Below are positions 22,747 through 35,438 of a DNA stretch of 64,000 nt, piece by piece. A program made the position numbers and the translations under genes. Position 1 is the first letter of the stretch. The number at the start of each line of letters is the position of its first letter. Where the stretch lies: positions 558,001 through 622,000 of the forward strand of contig WTXI01000001.1 in assembly GCA_022376515.1 (NCBI GenBank). Reading direction: 5' to 3'. Source of the stretch: Lactifluus volemus. Taxonomy: Eukaryota; Basidiomycota; Agaricomycetes; Russulales; Russulaceae. A model generated the notes under the pieces. That model had not been told where the DNA came from. It ran no database searches and saw only the letters and a list, made by a program, of their open reading frames with translations.

Positions 22747-25700
22747 TTAACCGTTCCCAGTGTATCTCTGCTTTTCGTATTCTCTCCATAAACTTTTCAT
22801 GGCGGCCTTCCCTCCAGCGTCGAGAGAAGAAACCATGAAAGAATCGCGTGTATGCTCGTTGAGCATGTCACACAAGACGAACAAGCCGGGTCGCAGTTCT
22901 CGTCGTATGTCTGCAGCCAGAACACACAACGGGTCGTTCAGCGCATCGAAATAGGACTGAAGGATACACGTGACGTGTTTCGATAGCGGACGCGTTAATG
23001 ATTCGGGCTTCTGCAGCTCGGCGGAGGGGTTGTGCACCCGGACCAGGGTTTTTGTAGAGAGCGAAGTAAGAAGACGACCGAGGTCCTTACTCTCATCTAC
23101 CCCGAGAGGGTGAGCCGGGTTTATCCATATAGGAAGGGTGTCGGCAACGATGGAATACTGCTTCGCTCCGAGGAGAGGGCGTGGTCTACGCAATGCAAAT
23201 ATCAACTGACGGATGATGTTGCTGAGATGCGGAAGTGTGGTGGCAACGAGATCTCTCCGCAGCCTGACGAGGACACCGAGAATGGAGACAATTTCACGAA
23301 ATATGCCAATATTAGTCTCTGGATCATGTGCCTTCGAGCTGGCTAGCATTCTTGAGAGAAGGACCCAGACGGAGGTCACATTCTGTGGTCGGATAGAAGC
23401 GGGCTATCAAGGGTTAGCAGAAAACCCCGCTGGTGAAAAATGAGTGCTATACTTTCTTGGAACACAAGTCATTGATGAATGTCAGCATTGGCAAACGTAA
23501 GATTTGAGCATCGGGCAGCTTCGCATTGTTCACGAATGTATCGAGGCATTCCTTCACACACGCCTGTACAATTTTTAATGTGTCTATATTTCCCTTGTGA
23601 GTTATCTAGTTCGACGAATATTGAGACACAAAACTGACTTTGCGGAGCATTGTGTAAGGCGAGAGATATGAGATGAACGAGACATGCTGTCCTGTCCAAC
23701 GCGAGTCCATCGGAAGACAAAGCCTCACATACGAATTGCAGATACGAAGAAAATTCGGACGAAGAGAGCGTCCGGAGTAGCTTCGCCATACTTTCATCAA
23801 GGTCACAATGCTCTGCATGGGACATTAATTCTGATCAGGAACAGAATATTGGTGGACGTACGATCGGATGTTGATGAGTGTGTGAAGACCATATACATTG
23901 TGACGATGTATTGTAAATGTGACACTCTGTCCTCTGCCATGGAGAATAGTTGAAGCTCCGAGACCAAGACGGCATGGATAGCACTGCCGAATTTCGAGTC
24001 CTCAGGGTTGCAAGCGAGAAGAGATGGACACACTGCCCGCGCAATTTGTGTACCGAGACCGGGAGGCGGGTTCTCTGCATAAGAAAGGTGAGTATGAATG
24101 GCTGTCAAAGAACCCTGTTGAGGCTAAGCCGTACTGGGGTGGCCAATAAATTTCCCAAAGGTGATAACGCGACTCCAAAGGAGAAGGACGTCGGAATAGA
24201 CCAGTATCTCGTCCCGCTCGGATACATTATTCGAGGCCAAGCGATGGAGCATGGGATGTAGCTGGCCCAGGACACGTTCGAATAAAGACGATAGACTTTC
24301 AACCAGATCCTGACGTAACCTGACGTGATTCAAGACATCAAGTTCGTACGGCCAAAGAATAGACCTACGATGGGATTGAAGAATTAGCCATCGCGATGTC
24401 CATCAATTGTTGAGTGGAGCTTCGGAGTGGAATGTTCGAATCTTTCGACAAAAGCCAACTCGCCAATGGTTGCTCTCTGCAAACCCGAATAGCATCTAAC
24501 AACCCATCCATGCTACCCCGGACGGCTGCTCGGAATGCAGCACTACGGTATTATTGGTATCAACGGATGATCAAACCAGAATACACACGCTCACAGGAGG
24601 TGTCCATGAACTAGCTCTCTAGTAACCTGTTCCGCAGAAGCCTGAAGTGGTGAAGCCATCAGATAGTGCAAGTACCTCCCGCTCGCTTCGTGTTCCCATG
24701 AGCCTAGAAAGCTAAAACCTTTGGAAAGGAATGTCCTAACGACTTGAAGAGCTCTATCTGTAGAGGGACTAGTGGCCGAACCAAGGAGAAAGTCAAGGAC
24801 CACAGCTCTCTTGAGAAAGTCATTCCGTAACATCTTCGGAAAGCACTCGGCTGGGGCGTGGAGGAGAAATGTATAAGCCTTCACGGCGTCACATATCTGG
24901 CTCTCTGCAGATCCACGCTTCGTTTCGATCTTCCTTGGACTTGGATTCGTGACATCAACGGTGTCCAGGAAGGACGTTCTCGAATGCTGAACAGCAAAAA
25001 ATGATGCTGCTCGGTTTAGCGATCATTGAAAACCACGCTGAGGTGTAAGCTCACATCTGATATTTTCCTGCTCCCAGAAATTAGCCGAATGGAGACATTC
25101 GTAAACAGTTGCGGCCGAAGATAAACCGCGTTGTGTATCTTCATACCCGAGATCGACACCGGGGAGGTGCAAGAGATTGAAAATGCGTTCTTGTTGAGCC
25201 GAAGACGCGTATGCGCTACAGAACTTAGTTCATCTACGAATAGCATCTCGCAGAGCAACTTACTTGAAAACCCCCAGATTTCTATCCAATAACAGACGCA
25301 ATAAGGCGACAGCAGCAAATGCATAGCCAGTTTCATGAGAAGATAGCTGTGAGGACCGTCCAAGCCACGCTTGAACGACGGGCCCATGTGGTGGAAGATG
25401 AACCTCTAAGAAAGCAAGAACGACGTCAAATAGGACCTGTTGCCGCTGGGAGTTGGGGTCGCGAGATTCTTGGTGTAGCAGATAACGAAACTTTTATTTC
25501 CGTGAGCGCGCTAAGTGCCATGTTAACGTGCCAAACTCACGATCTCGACACCATATTCTGGCAACCAATCATCGACTTTGAGGACGACAGCGACCCGATC
25601 ACTCAAGTCATTTTGATCACTGGAGAAATGTCGCGCTTGCACAGACGTCTGCAAGGTTTGCAGAAACCGTAGAGCAGCCGCAGCCACGACTTGCGACGCC

Positions 25701-27732
25701 CAGACATCGCGGCGCCTGTCACTACTTCCGGAGATAGCAGCTTCCGTGCCCACGAGTATTGCCTCCCGAACGATGCCGTCAAATGACTCCGTTACGATGG
25801 CTTGCACCTTCGCCTGCTCGGCCTCGGTGACGGTGTGTAGAGGAAGCGAAGATAACACGACCGCGGCGATTCGCGCTGCGAGCACAAAACTTACGGCGGC
25901 TGCATCTTCGAGTTCTTCCCGTGCCTTTCTAGGACTTTCGGATGTTGATGTTCGCTTCTTTTTGCGTATTCCCCGTTCACGATCGGCTGCCGCCGCCCTT
26001 TCCATCTCGTGAAACGTCTCCGAGATATCTCGTAGCACGACGATCACTCGTCTCGCTGTGTCGAGGGTTTGGCCAGGTGTGGTGTAGGTCCGCACAGCTT
26101 TGGATAGCTTGTCTAGATGGCCCATAGTAATGACAGGAGATGCCACAAATCCGTCATAAGAGGTCCGTATCGAGGACGATGAGAGGTACGGAGAGGGTAG
26201 GGCGCACGAGTCTAGTAGGCGAGATATATGTATAGGCAGTGTACGCGTCTTCGAATGATATGAAAGGGAGAGAGAGAGGAGTTCGTGTGCCGGGATAGCG
26301 ATGCGTTCTCCCCATGATGACTGCGGGATTGTGAGAAACCTCGAGAGGATACGACTTGTACTGGTTTCCACAAGTTCATGATCTATGCGGGAAAGCACAC
26401 AGAGACATTGCATAGCTATCTCCGCACTCTCGTCTGATAGCCAGGTGATCTTTGGGGGAATGCAATTGCGGTCAAAGAGACTTACCATCTGTTGAAGTCA
26501 AGCACTCTACGCAGGCCTCGACTTCCCCTTTCAAGGGGACCACTGTGTCTTCGTTCCTTGCGCTGAACAGTAGCTCGTCCTCCACAACCCCTAACAGGTC
26601 CAATCTCGACCGCCACACTTGGGTGCCGTGTAGAGTCCCCAATCCCTGCAATATTTCTTCACAGGACGAGAAAAACAACATAGCTAATGAGCGGACGTCC
26701 ACAGTGGAAGAGCCTCCGGAAGAGAAAGGCGAGCGATTCTTCCTTATAGTGTTGGTGAATGCAGTCATAAGGAATGGGAGACTCGAAAGCAAATGAGGTG
26801 AAGACGTGGAAATGTGGGCTTGTAGAGCTTGGAAGAATGGGTTGGCACGGGGGCTTTCAGCTATTTGTTTGAGACTATCAACATCGAAGAGTAACTCGAC
26901 TCCCACGTCACAGATTTCTGTGCGCGTAGCCTGGCATGTATCGCTCTCTTTTGAAACGAAGCTGAGCCATGCACCAATGTGATTCGTCATGAAAGCTTGG
27001 CATAACTGTGAATGGTATTATCAACACGATGGGTATCAGGGCTTTGCACAATGGGAGACAAACCTTCTTCTTATTGGTAAAATTTGATAAGGCAGCATGC
27101 AAGGAGAAAGTCACCAACATGCACATCTCGACCAGGCCTGTGGTCCCGCCGGACTGGGCTGTCTCCTCATTTAATACTCTTAGCATAGCTCCAAAGCATT
27201 CCAGCAGATTATCAGGCGAGAACTTTGGAGAAGCAAGGGACCAAACTAGTGCAAGTGATTTCGAACAGGGGAAATATAGTTCGTCCCGCTTTTGCGAAGG
27301 CAGACTTAGCGAGTTGGACAACACAGAGAGGACTATAGGTAGTAACGGCATGCGATTCAAAAGAGTTGTAAGCCACGTAGCACTTCCAGAACTTGCTTTC
27401 GAGCCTTTAGTGCTCACAGACATAAGTATATCGTGCATGAGCTTCCAATACCGCACGTCCAAGACCGGGTTCGACGTACTACAGTCATTACTGAGAAACA
27501 CGTGTGAAATAAGGGGGAAAAGACAAGATGCTCACGAATAACGAGTCCCGTCTTTCAAAAGACGTGTCATACACCACTCGAGGATGACCTCTGCCTTCCT
27601 TGGGACATGGAAAGATGTTGCACGCCATGCCTCGTATGCAATGTCAATTTTTGGGGGATCGCCCGGCCTTGGAGGATCTGTTGGCGCTCTGAGAGCACGT
27701 ACAAAACTTTGAACCGAGTCCTGGTGAGCCAT
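22747..27732 (-). CDS. URB2: URB2/NPA2-family nucleolar protein, 27S pre-rRNA processing
   Basis: A large gene (about 1,450 residues) of helical repeats starting MAHQDSVQSFVRALRAPTDP at 27732 and ending REYEKQRYTGNG at 22747. The C-terminal block is the Urb2/Npa2 domain: LRRELRPGLFVLCDMLNEHT, then SSLDAGGKAAMKSLWREYEK. The central exons (26488 to 25523) carry long alpha-helical stretches and a short basic patch (RGIRKKKRTSTSES). Sequence outside the C-terminus diverges quickly in this family, so the call rests on the C-terminal domain plus size and helical make-up. Urb2 works with Npa1/Urb1, Dbp6, Rsa3 and Nop8 in the earliest 60S particles. Shares a 200-bp upstream gap with the RBR ligase gene. 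Confidence 0.85.
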
Positions 27733-27932
27733 CCGAGCGTGCGTTCACACCGCAAGGCTAGTGAGTGGGAGAGCATACTCCTAACCTCAGACTGGGTTCA
27801 GGTGGTCCGTGCCTGACCGGAAACGGTTCTCCCGGCCGCTGTTCCGCGAATTGGCTGACTACTGACTCGGCAAAGAACACATTGGGATCGCAGCCGTGAA
27901 GGGCCTGGTGCTCCTGCGTCCTTCTCTCCTAT
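27733..27932. promoter_or_regulatory. Shared divergent promoter, URB2 / RBR ligase
   Basis: A 200-bp gap between divergent ATGs. Both core promoters must lie here; no TATA box is obvious. Confidence 0.45.
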
Positions 27933-29539
27933 ATGCCTACAGTCAGCCAACGGGAACTGGACATCTGTGCTGCACAAAGGAGTGAGGAGTGGGAGGTGCT
28001 TTCGGTGAGGCCTATGGGTTCGTGCGGTTTCAAATTGATTGTTAATGACCATGCTGTAGTCTATCTACCCCGACTGTGTGTCTAAAGACTCCTCCAATGG
28101 CATCTTAACTTTCGAGGTTCCCGTCGAGCTTGGGCATCCCGTGGAGGCTCTCGTCACGGGAGGTGAGACCTCCGAAGCGCAGGGAGACCACTTATCCTTG
28201 TCGTCGCTCCCTCCTGTTCTCCTGGAAATTGTTCTTCCGCCCATGTACCCTCTATCTGAAGCACCTGAAATTGCTTCTTTTCACGTATCGGGCTCTTGGA
28301 TCCCACACAGCGGTCACCTTCGGCAGGCTCTCACGGAAATGTGGCAACCTGGGGAGAGCGTTCTATTTGCCTGGGTAGAGTGGATACTCAGCGCCGGCTT
28401 TCTCAAGTCGATGAACCTAATAGAGGATGATGTATTGAGGTGCGTCATGACGTCACATGGGGTCCATCCTTCATTTCGCCGATCACGACATAGCAGAATC
28501 CGACATGCTGCGCCACAGTTATTACTCCCTTTCTTGTCCGCACACGAGAGTAGATCACGGTCATCAAAATTTAATCAGACATCGCATTCCTGTGGTGTGT
28601 GCTTTGAAACACGGAAAGGGTCACGATGTCTGCAATTGTTTTGCGGTCACGTTTTCTGTCGAGATTGTCTTAAAGATGGATGGAGCTTGTATATCGCGGA
28701 GGGAAATGTTGAGCGTGTAGGGTGTCTTGATCCTGAATGCGTAAAAGACGGAAAAGGAGCTAGCGAAGATGAAGTAGAAGAATCGCAACAGAGGGAGAGG
28801 TGCGTCGTTGGAAGTGGCTGAGGGAGAAGAAGGCTACAGAGAGGGGTGAGTCCGAGACCCGCACATCTTCCGACGCTTATTGTTTGCAGACCCTTCGATT
28901 GTGCTATGTCCGATGTTTCTCTGTCAGACACCTGTTCCGAAACCAGCGGGGGGAGAGATGCAAGACGGAACAGGCTGGGAAAGGCTACGGACGTGCCATG
29001 TCTGCAATTATTCTTTCTGTTCCTTTTGTAAGAGGACATGGTAAGGAAGAATAATGAATGATTGGGTGATAACCGTCCAACTGACGGCGCGACAGGCACG
29101 GACCATTATCTGATTGCCCCATTCAGATTGCAGAGAAGCTGATTATTGAGTACATGGAGACAACGGAAGAGTCACCCACGAGAAAGAGTATGGAGCGACG
29201 GTACGGAAGGAAGAACCTGGAAAAACTAGTGGCGAAGTACGAAGAAGATCGGGCGAACCGAGAATGGCTAGAGAAGAGCACGATGGGATGCCCTAGTTGC
29301 CATGTTCACGTGGAGAAATCAATGGGCTGTAATCACGTAAGATGATTTGCGTCCGGATGTTGTTGCTTTCAACTGATATATACATATGATGAACATAGAT
29401 GACATGCACCAAATGCAAGCAACATTTCTGCTACCGGTGTGGCTCGAAACTTGAAGCGAGTAATCCATATGACCACTTTTCGAGACGCGGCGGGAGATGT
29501 TTTTCGAAACTATTTGATTTTACCGAGGTCTTCGAGTAG
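27933..29539 (+). CDS. RWD plus RING-between-RING ubiquitin ligase (ITT1/RNF14-like)
   Basis: Start ATG 27933 (MPTVSQRELDICAAQRSEEW). The RWD domain follows: EVLSSIYPDCVSKDSSNGIL, PVLLEIVLPPMYPLSEAPEI, and LTEMWQPGESVLFAWVEWI. RING1 is SCGVCFETRKGSRCLQLFCG then HVFCRDCLKDGWSLYIAEG and VGCLDPECVKDGKG. The IBR part has VRRWKWLREKKATER, CPMSVCQTPV, and CHVCNYSFCSFCKRTWHG with SDCPI. RING2 is MGCPSCHVHVEKSMGCNHMT and CTKCKQHFCYRCGSKLEA, with the expected catalytic-type Cys in the CNHMTC region. RBR ligases form a thioester with ubiquitin; RNF14 acts on stalled translation factors and the yeast homologue Itt1 affects stop-codon readthrough. The frame changes between RING1 and IBR near 28800 (see findings). 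Ends FDFTEVFE-stop at 29537. Confidence 0.88.
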
Positions 29540-29879
29540 TCACGATATATAGGGGTCTCGGAAAGTACGAGGAGTTGGAAATCAAAATCAAATTTGTGGA
29601 TTTTTTATTTTTATTTTTAATTTTTTTTTCGTGCGAGGAGTGTACTCCTATATACTCGCTCCGCTCTTCTTGTCTTGTTACTATTAGATTCCGGTTTCTC
29701 CTTTTCTTCTTCTTCTTCTTCCTCGTCCTCTCCCTTTCCCCTCACCAACAACCGTCTCTCATTTCATTCAAAACTAACAGCCCAAGTTCGCTGATACCAG
29801 CCCATTTTTCAATACCCACCTGTATTTGCATCACCCATACCCGTACCCGTATCCACACACCGCCTCAATATTTTCTCCT
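29540..29879. other. Intergenic stretch and 5' region of the KH gene
   Basis: 340 bp without a gene. It holds a T-rich run (29600-29635) and a long pyrimidine tract (about 29690-29760, repeated TTC) ahead of the KH gene start. Such CT tracts are common near fungal transcription starts. Confidence 0.5.
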
Positions 29880-32800
29880 ATGGCTATGGAAGTTTATACT
29901 ACCGCCTTCTCCTATCCCCGCAGACCTCGTCATGCTCGCAATGCGTCCCCCACTCTTGACTTTCCCTCACACTCCCAAACCGATCCTTACCAGCAGACAC
30001 AATTCCAGCAACCTCATCACAACGGTCACACAGAATCTCATGTCGCACCCGCTGCCCCTGACACGGAGGCCGTCCAAAAGCTGGCCGTCCTTGCTATGAC
30101 CACTCAGGCTTGTCATGTCTCTTTCTCGATTGCAGACCACGCACCGGGGTGGAATTTTCTTATATCTGGCGCATACCAGCAAGTGTTGTTTGCACGCGGA
30201 ATGATCCTAAAGGACTGTCCCATCCAGGTACGTTGTCAACCTTGTTACAGAACTTTCAGGATTATCTCATTGCGGGCATTTTTATTATTATAGAACAGAG
30301 CCTCGATTAGGGTGCTTCGTTCCGAGGTACTGGATTTCATGTCGTCGAAGCCTTCCTTGAAGCTGGAAGTTCGCCGTTGTTTGGATGAGATTGCTTCTCA
30401 AACGCTTGCCCATATTGCTGTCGTCAATAGCCCTTTATCTCTTTCGACGCGCACACCGCCAGATGGGATCAGCAGCAGTGCTGGATGGTCGGGTTTGGAA
30501 ACTGAACGCGTCTGTGAGCTTGTCATCACAGGCCAGGGTGATTCGGTGGAGATCGCGCGGGTACGACTATTGGTGATGCTGGATGAACTGGTGTGTTTGG
30601 TGATTCCCTTCTCTGACTCACCTGACTTGATCTCACAGAGTGGCCTGCACACCGAGGCTTGCGAGATTGACCAAAAACTTCAAGCCATTGTCGCAGGTCG
30701 CAAACGTCACGTCCTGCAATCGGTTCAGGAGGAGACGGCGACTAATATCTACCTCCCCTCACCTTTACAAGGCCTTGTTGGCCCTGATGCCGCATCTGGT
30801 GTTTCTATGGGGCCCAGTGGTGCTCTCCGTCAGAACAGAAATACCGTCTGGATCTCCGGCGAATTTTTTGGGGTTCAACGCGCGCGGGATATGCTGATGC
30901 AACTGTCACTGAACAAGGCATGTCAATTGGCTTTGACCTCGGTCTAGGAGTTCTGAGCTCACAGTTAACACACTACCAGAGTAAGGGTATCGTCTCGCGG
31001 GACACCGCAATTCTCCCGAGGAAGCTGGACTGGATGGTGACCGACCGTGCTGAGGATCTCAAGTCTATCATGAGCGACAATGCAACTTTCATTCAATTCC
31101 CCCCTATCGGTAGCTCCACCAGTCTAATCACTGTCTATGGCGACCATCGAGTCAACATCCAGCGCACCATTCGCTCCGTTATGCAATTGGTTCGTTTCTC
31201 TGTGCACCTGCGCATGACCGCTATTGACATTTTATATATAGGCCTGTCAGTTCTACGTCGCCTCATTTTGGTTACTTCCGGCGCAGTTCAATGTTCTTCT
31301 TCCCCCGCCCACCCTCAACTCTACTCAGGTCACTGCCATCATCAAACAGGTTTCCAACGCAACTGGCGCCGAAGTTGTATTCAAGAGCATGTGTTTTGAG
31401 ATGCACGGCCTTGAAAATGAGGTGCGAAATGCCGTTACTTTGATTATGGAATTGGATATCGTGAAGGTTTGTGCGTCTCGCCGACTACGTTTCCCGCCCG
31501 ACTTACGTCATCAAGGCCTTTCATCACGAGATTCGCTTCCAGATTGAGCTTGCCAATGAGCATCGCGAGTTCATCAGCGGCAAAAAGAACGGCAAGATCA
31601 ACAAGATTATGCAAACGACAAACGTCAAGATCAAGTTTGAGACCTTCAATGACTACAATTTCCTCATCGACATCGCCAGTAACGATGCCTCTATTCTCCA
31701 GGGACTCACCTTACTCCAAGAGGAATTACCAGCGGAGATATCATTTCATGTACCGGAGTCATACCATAAGCGTATTATCGGTGTTGGTGGAAGAAGCATC
31801 CAGCGCATCATGAAAAAGCATGGCGTGTACGTCAAGTTCTCTAATGCGGAGGAATTTGCTGCCATGGGAGGGTATAACGACAACGACGACAATGTCGTCG
31901 CGCGTACTCCCGCTAAAAATGCGATAAACCTTGATAATTTAAAGCAGTCCGTAATGGAGCTAGTCAATCCAAAGGTTCGCCCCCCGCCCCCCAATGTGTT
32001 CTTGATGTCGTTTGACACCCTTGGATCCAGGATAAGGATTATCTGAACGAATCTGTGGTCATTCCCCGCCGATATCACCGTACGCTACTCGGGGACAAAA
32101 GTATATTCATCCATGATATCGAAAACAAGACCAGTTGTCGGATCCGTTTCCCAGACAAGGAAACTGCGTCCGATGTAATTTCGATCTTCGGTCCAGAAAG
32201 TCAGATTCAGATAGCGGCAACGATGCTCTTGGTAAGTCCCACAATTGCTAGTGCCCACCGCGACTGATTGTCTCCCAGGATCACGTTCCTTTCGAAGCCG
32301 ATATGGCTGTACCACCGCAAGCTGAATTGACCCGTGTATGCGCATCCCCCGAGTTTGCCTCGTTTGTGGAACAGATCAAGCGCGAGCTGCAAATTGCGAT
32401 CGTCCCGAATATCAAAACAACAGCCGGTGGATCTGGAACTGACACACCAACGGAGTGCTCGTTCAAATTCCGCTGTCAGCGTAGCAACAGCGACTTGCTC
32501 ATCTCTGCGAGGGAGATGCTTGAGCAGTATCTGCTTAACCATAGTATCCACGTTTATCCATCACCGACTGCTAACGCGCACAAACGTGGCGACTCGTTTG
32601 CGGATGCCTTTCCCCACTTTGATAGCAAAGTGCTGTCAACTATGCCTAGGACTCGCGGTAGGCGCTGCATAATGTCACCATTCATCCTGTTCTCACATTC
32701 ATTCGACGGCCGTAGGTTCCGCTGATTTTTCGCGTCCCGAGCCTATGATGGACAGAAGGCTGCGATTGGCGAACTCATCTCCAGATGTCAAAGCATTGTT

Positions 32801-33341
32801 TAACAACTCGTATATCTACCACCTGGAAGAGGCACAGGAGAGTCTTGACAGCCAGCCGAGCTACGCGCCCGCAACAGTCAATGATTATTGGGCGCCTCAG
32901 CCTCCGATCGCACGTCACGGCCGTTTCCTGTCAATGTCACACGCAAACGATGATCCAACACTGAGCAGTATTCCGGGACGTCTACGGGGTGACGACAGTC
33001 GCGTATCAGACCCACTTTCGGAGGTAAAATTCAAGGACCAGGGCAAACCACGGAGTTTGACGAATCGTGCCCAATCACTCGATTTGACACTTTCATTATC
33101 ACGCATTCCAGAAGGCTCTTCGCGCTACCCCCCTCCTGATTCCCCTACGAACTCGATTGGTGACACCGGCCCCAATTCGAGCCCTACTTCCGCCACTGCC
33201 CCATCCTTCCCTAACGTCTATGCGCCAGGCCGACCTCCTATCGGGCCTGGAACCCCCCAATCTATGCGTCGTGGAGACCACCTTCTTGACGATGAAGCCG
33301 TTGGTGAAGTATCACGGGTAATGTCTACCCTGGGACTATGA
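29880..33341 (+). CDS. Multi-KH-domain RNA-binding protein (Khd4/BicC/vigilin-like)
   Basis: A long gene with about eight exons. After a disordered N-terminus (MAMEVYTTAFSYPRRPRHAR) come repeated alpha-beta units, several of them degenerate KH domains. One complete KH with the GXXG loop is visible: VPESYHKRIIGVGGRSIQRI followed by MKKHGVYVKFSN (31750-31850). A second is VVIPRRYHRTLLGDKSIFIH then IENKTSCRIRFPDKETASD (32055-32180). Others are recognisable by HVLQSVQEETATNIYLPSPL and by FHHEIRFQIELANEHREFIS...KIMQTTNVKIKFETF. The C-terminal third is low-complexity (Pro/Ser rich) and ends RVMSTLGL. The layout resembles Khd4 of smut fungi, which controls mRNA stability in hyphal growth; I do not claim orthology. 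The upstream ATG of MAMEV was chosen because it follows the pyrimidine tract. Confidence 0.78.
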
Positions 33342-33717
33342 TCTAAGCAGTGCAGTACTGGATATCTATGCAAATCTCTCATGTAAAACGCAATCTTGTA
33401 TTAGGAAGGACCCCGGACTCCATCTCGCGCTCTGTTGTCAAATTGGCTGCCCACACAGTATCTCATCCCTCCATACTTCGAGTTCATCCGATCTACCGCA
33501 CACCACCATTCTCTGCTTTCACTTTTTTTATCGCTCTCAGTGCCCCCTTGCCTCCATTACCTTTTTTTCAATCACCACTGTACTATAGTTTGGGTTTCTT
33601 AGTGTTCCTACGCGCGTAGGCTGGTCATATCTTTATCTCATTACTACTGCTACACTGCGCTAGTTTCCAGAACCTCGGAGAATAAGAAAATGGCTGGGTA
33701 GATGCAGATGGCCAGGT
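33342..33717. other. Convergent 3' region, KH gene / VMA5
   Basis: 376 bp between the two stop codons. It is T-rich and I see no open frame with protein character; it probably holds both 3' UTRs. Confidence 0.5.
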
Positions 33718-35354
33718 TCAGTTCACGACCCACGGAATCTCGTACATAACGAAGTCGAAAAACTCTTGGTCGAGCAGTGATTGATACTCGCCAACGAAAT
33801 CTTCATTTGTGTGTCTGCCGCCTTTAGATTTGGCGCGTCCCTGGGAGCGCGCCGAAAGATAAGCAAAATGTCGTTGTAAGACTGTGAGCACTCGGTTTGT
33901 GGACTTCGGTTCGGGCTATGAGGGCCAGTTTTACGTTAGAGCTTTAACTAAGCACATAGACAACTACTCACTTTAACGGCGATTCCAACGTAATTCGCAG
34001 GTAGGCCGTAACGTAGCACGCTCTCCACCCAAAGTCGGACTACCTTGAGGTGCACGAAAACTTGGAAGGCCTCTGAAAAGTTGATTTCCGACAGTCGAAG
34101 CAGCTCCGTCTATAGGGAAGTTTGTTCAGAAACCCGATGGTTGGAGCGCAGAGAACGCACCCAAAGCTCCCTTTCGGCGGTATCGGCCGTGTGCAACTCC
34201 TCTCGCTCCCGCTCAATCTGATCTGCCGAATACTGAAAATCTCGTATGATGTACCTTGAGAGGGTGAGTGAGGTGAGGGACGCCAGAGCGGGATGAGATG
34301 AACGGATTTCATACTTGTTTTCCCTGCACTTTTGTGCGAACACGTCGTGCACTTTGCGGAAAATGACAACGGAGAACAGGGTGTAGTCGTCATCGGATGC
34401 AAGGGAGCTATTAGGTCGGAAAAAGTTGAGGCTCAGGTACCAGAAGACCATGGAGAATTGAAGACGCACACTGAAGACCGCGGTACTACCATGGCAGTCA
34501 ATCGTTCGTAAGTGGTATTCCAGTTCTTAACGAGATTCCTAGGAAACCATCAGTTCGACTTAAAAACCAATTGAAATATCGAGATGATGGATTACTTAGG
34601 AACCGCAATGAGGATTGTTTGCATGTACTCAGAGTCTTGAAGTACGTCGTTTTTCGAGACGATATCCGCAAGTGATCTCACGGAAAGGTTACCACTGCAA
34701 AAACCTTCGTCAGCGATAGAGGATGGATGGAAAGGCGCTAGGCAAGTCACGTCTTCCTGCGTTGCAGTTGACCAAGAGAGCCCTTGGCAAGATTGTAGTT
34801 ATTCAGTTTCGTTTTCATAACGTTCTCTATCGATGTCATCTCCTGTAATTATAGATGAATGGCGCCGTGCGACACGACAACGAGAGGAAGAGTTAGGCAC
34901 GCGCCTTGACTAGAACGTCGGTCATTTCCCTGAGCCCCCGCTCGGTCCCATATCGCTCCTCGTTCCAAGTCCAATAGTCTAGCAAGTAGTTGTCAACCGG
35001 TTTATCGTTTACCGATATGTGCTGTGCGAGTTTAGACGAGTCATTGTTGAGAAGGTTACGCAGCGTTTCGACGATCTTGGCGACGGTGGCAGTGAAGTTG
35101 GCGTCGTGTTTGGGCAACTCCTCAGAGAGAGAGATGAGAGAATCAAGCGTCCCTGTCTACTGTATCCTAAATGGAAGGCAAGGGGAACTGTAGATGTATA
35201 ATACCTTGAAGGACGGAATGTGAAGTTGGCCAATATTATTAGAAGAGAATGTCCTGGACTGCTGGGAAAGCTTTGAAGTGAGCTCTTGCAGAAGCCCATC
35301 TGAATCACCGTCCTGTGGAACTGAAATTATCCAGGTTGATTGATCTGAAGGCAT
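33718..35354 (-). CDS. VMA5: V-type proton ATPase subunit C (Vma5)
   Basis: Begins MPSDQSTWIISVPQDGDSDG at 35354. Then come IGQLHIPSFKTGTLDSLISL across a splice, LAQHISVNDKPVDNYLLDYW and WNEERYGTERGLREMTDVLV, typical of the Vma5 head. SLADIVSKNDVLQDSEYMQT follows, with its partner PRNLVKNWNTTYERLT. The C-terminal half has VIFRKVHDVFAQKCRENK, the QYSADQIEREREELHTADT helix, VHLKVVRLWVESVLRYGLPA, and the terminal FFDFVMYEIPWVVN. Subunit C clamps the peripheral stalks of V1 to the membrane part and is released on glucose-dependent disassembly. Several introns, one inside the long helix region. The divergent gap to the sulfurtransferase gene is only 84 bp. Confidence 0.92.
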
Positions 35355-35438
35355 CTTCCTTGACCTTGAACTGTCACGAATCCGAGTCGTGACTTGTAGA
35401 CGCTGAACCTCCCCGGTCCGGGACGACTAGCATTCATC
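35355..35438. promoter_or_regulatory. Very short shared promoter, VMA5 / sulfurtransferase
   Basis: 84 bp between divergent start codons, the shortest such gap in the window. Transcription of one or both genes may start inside the neighbour's 5' UTR. Confidence 0.5.
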
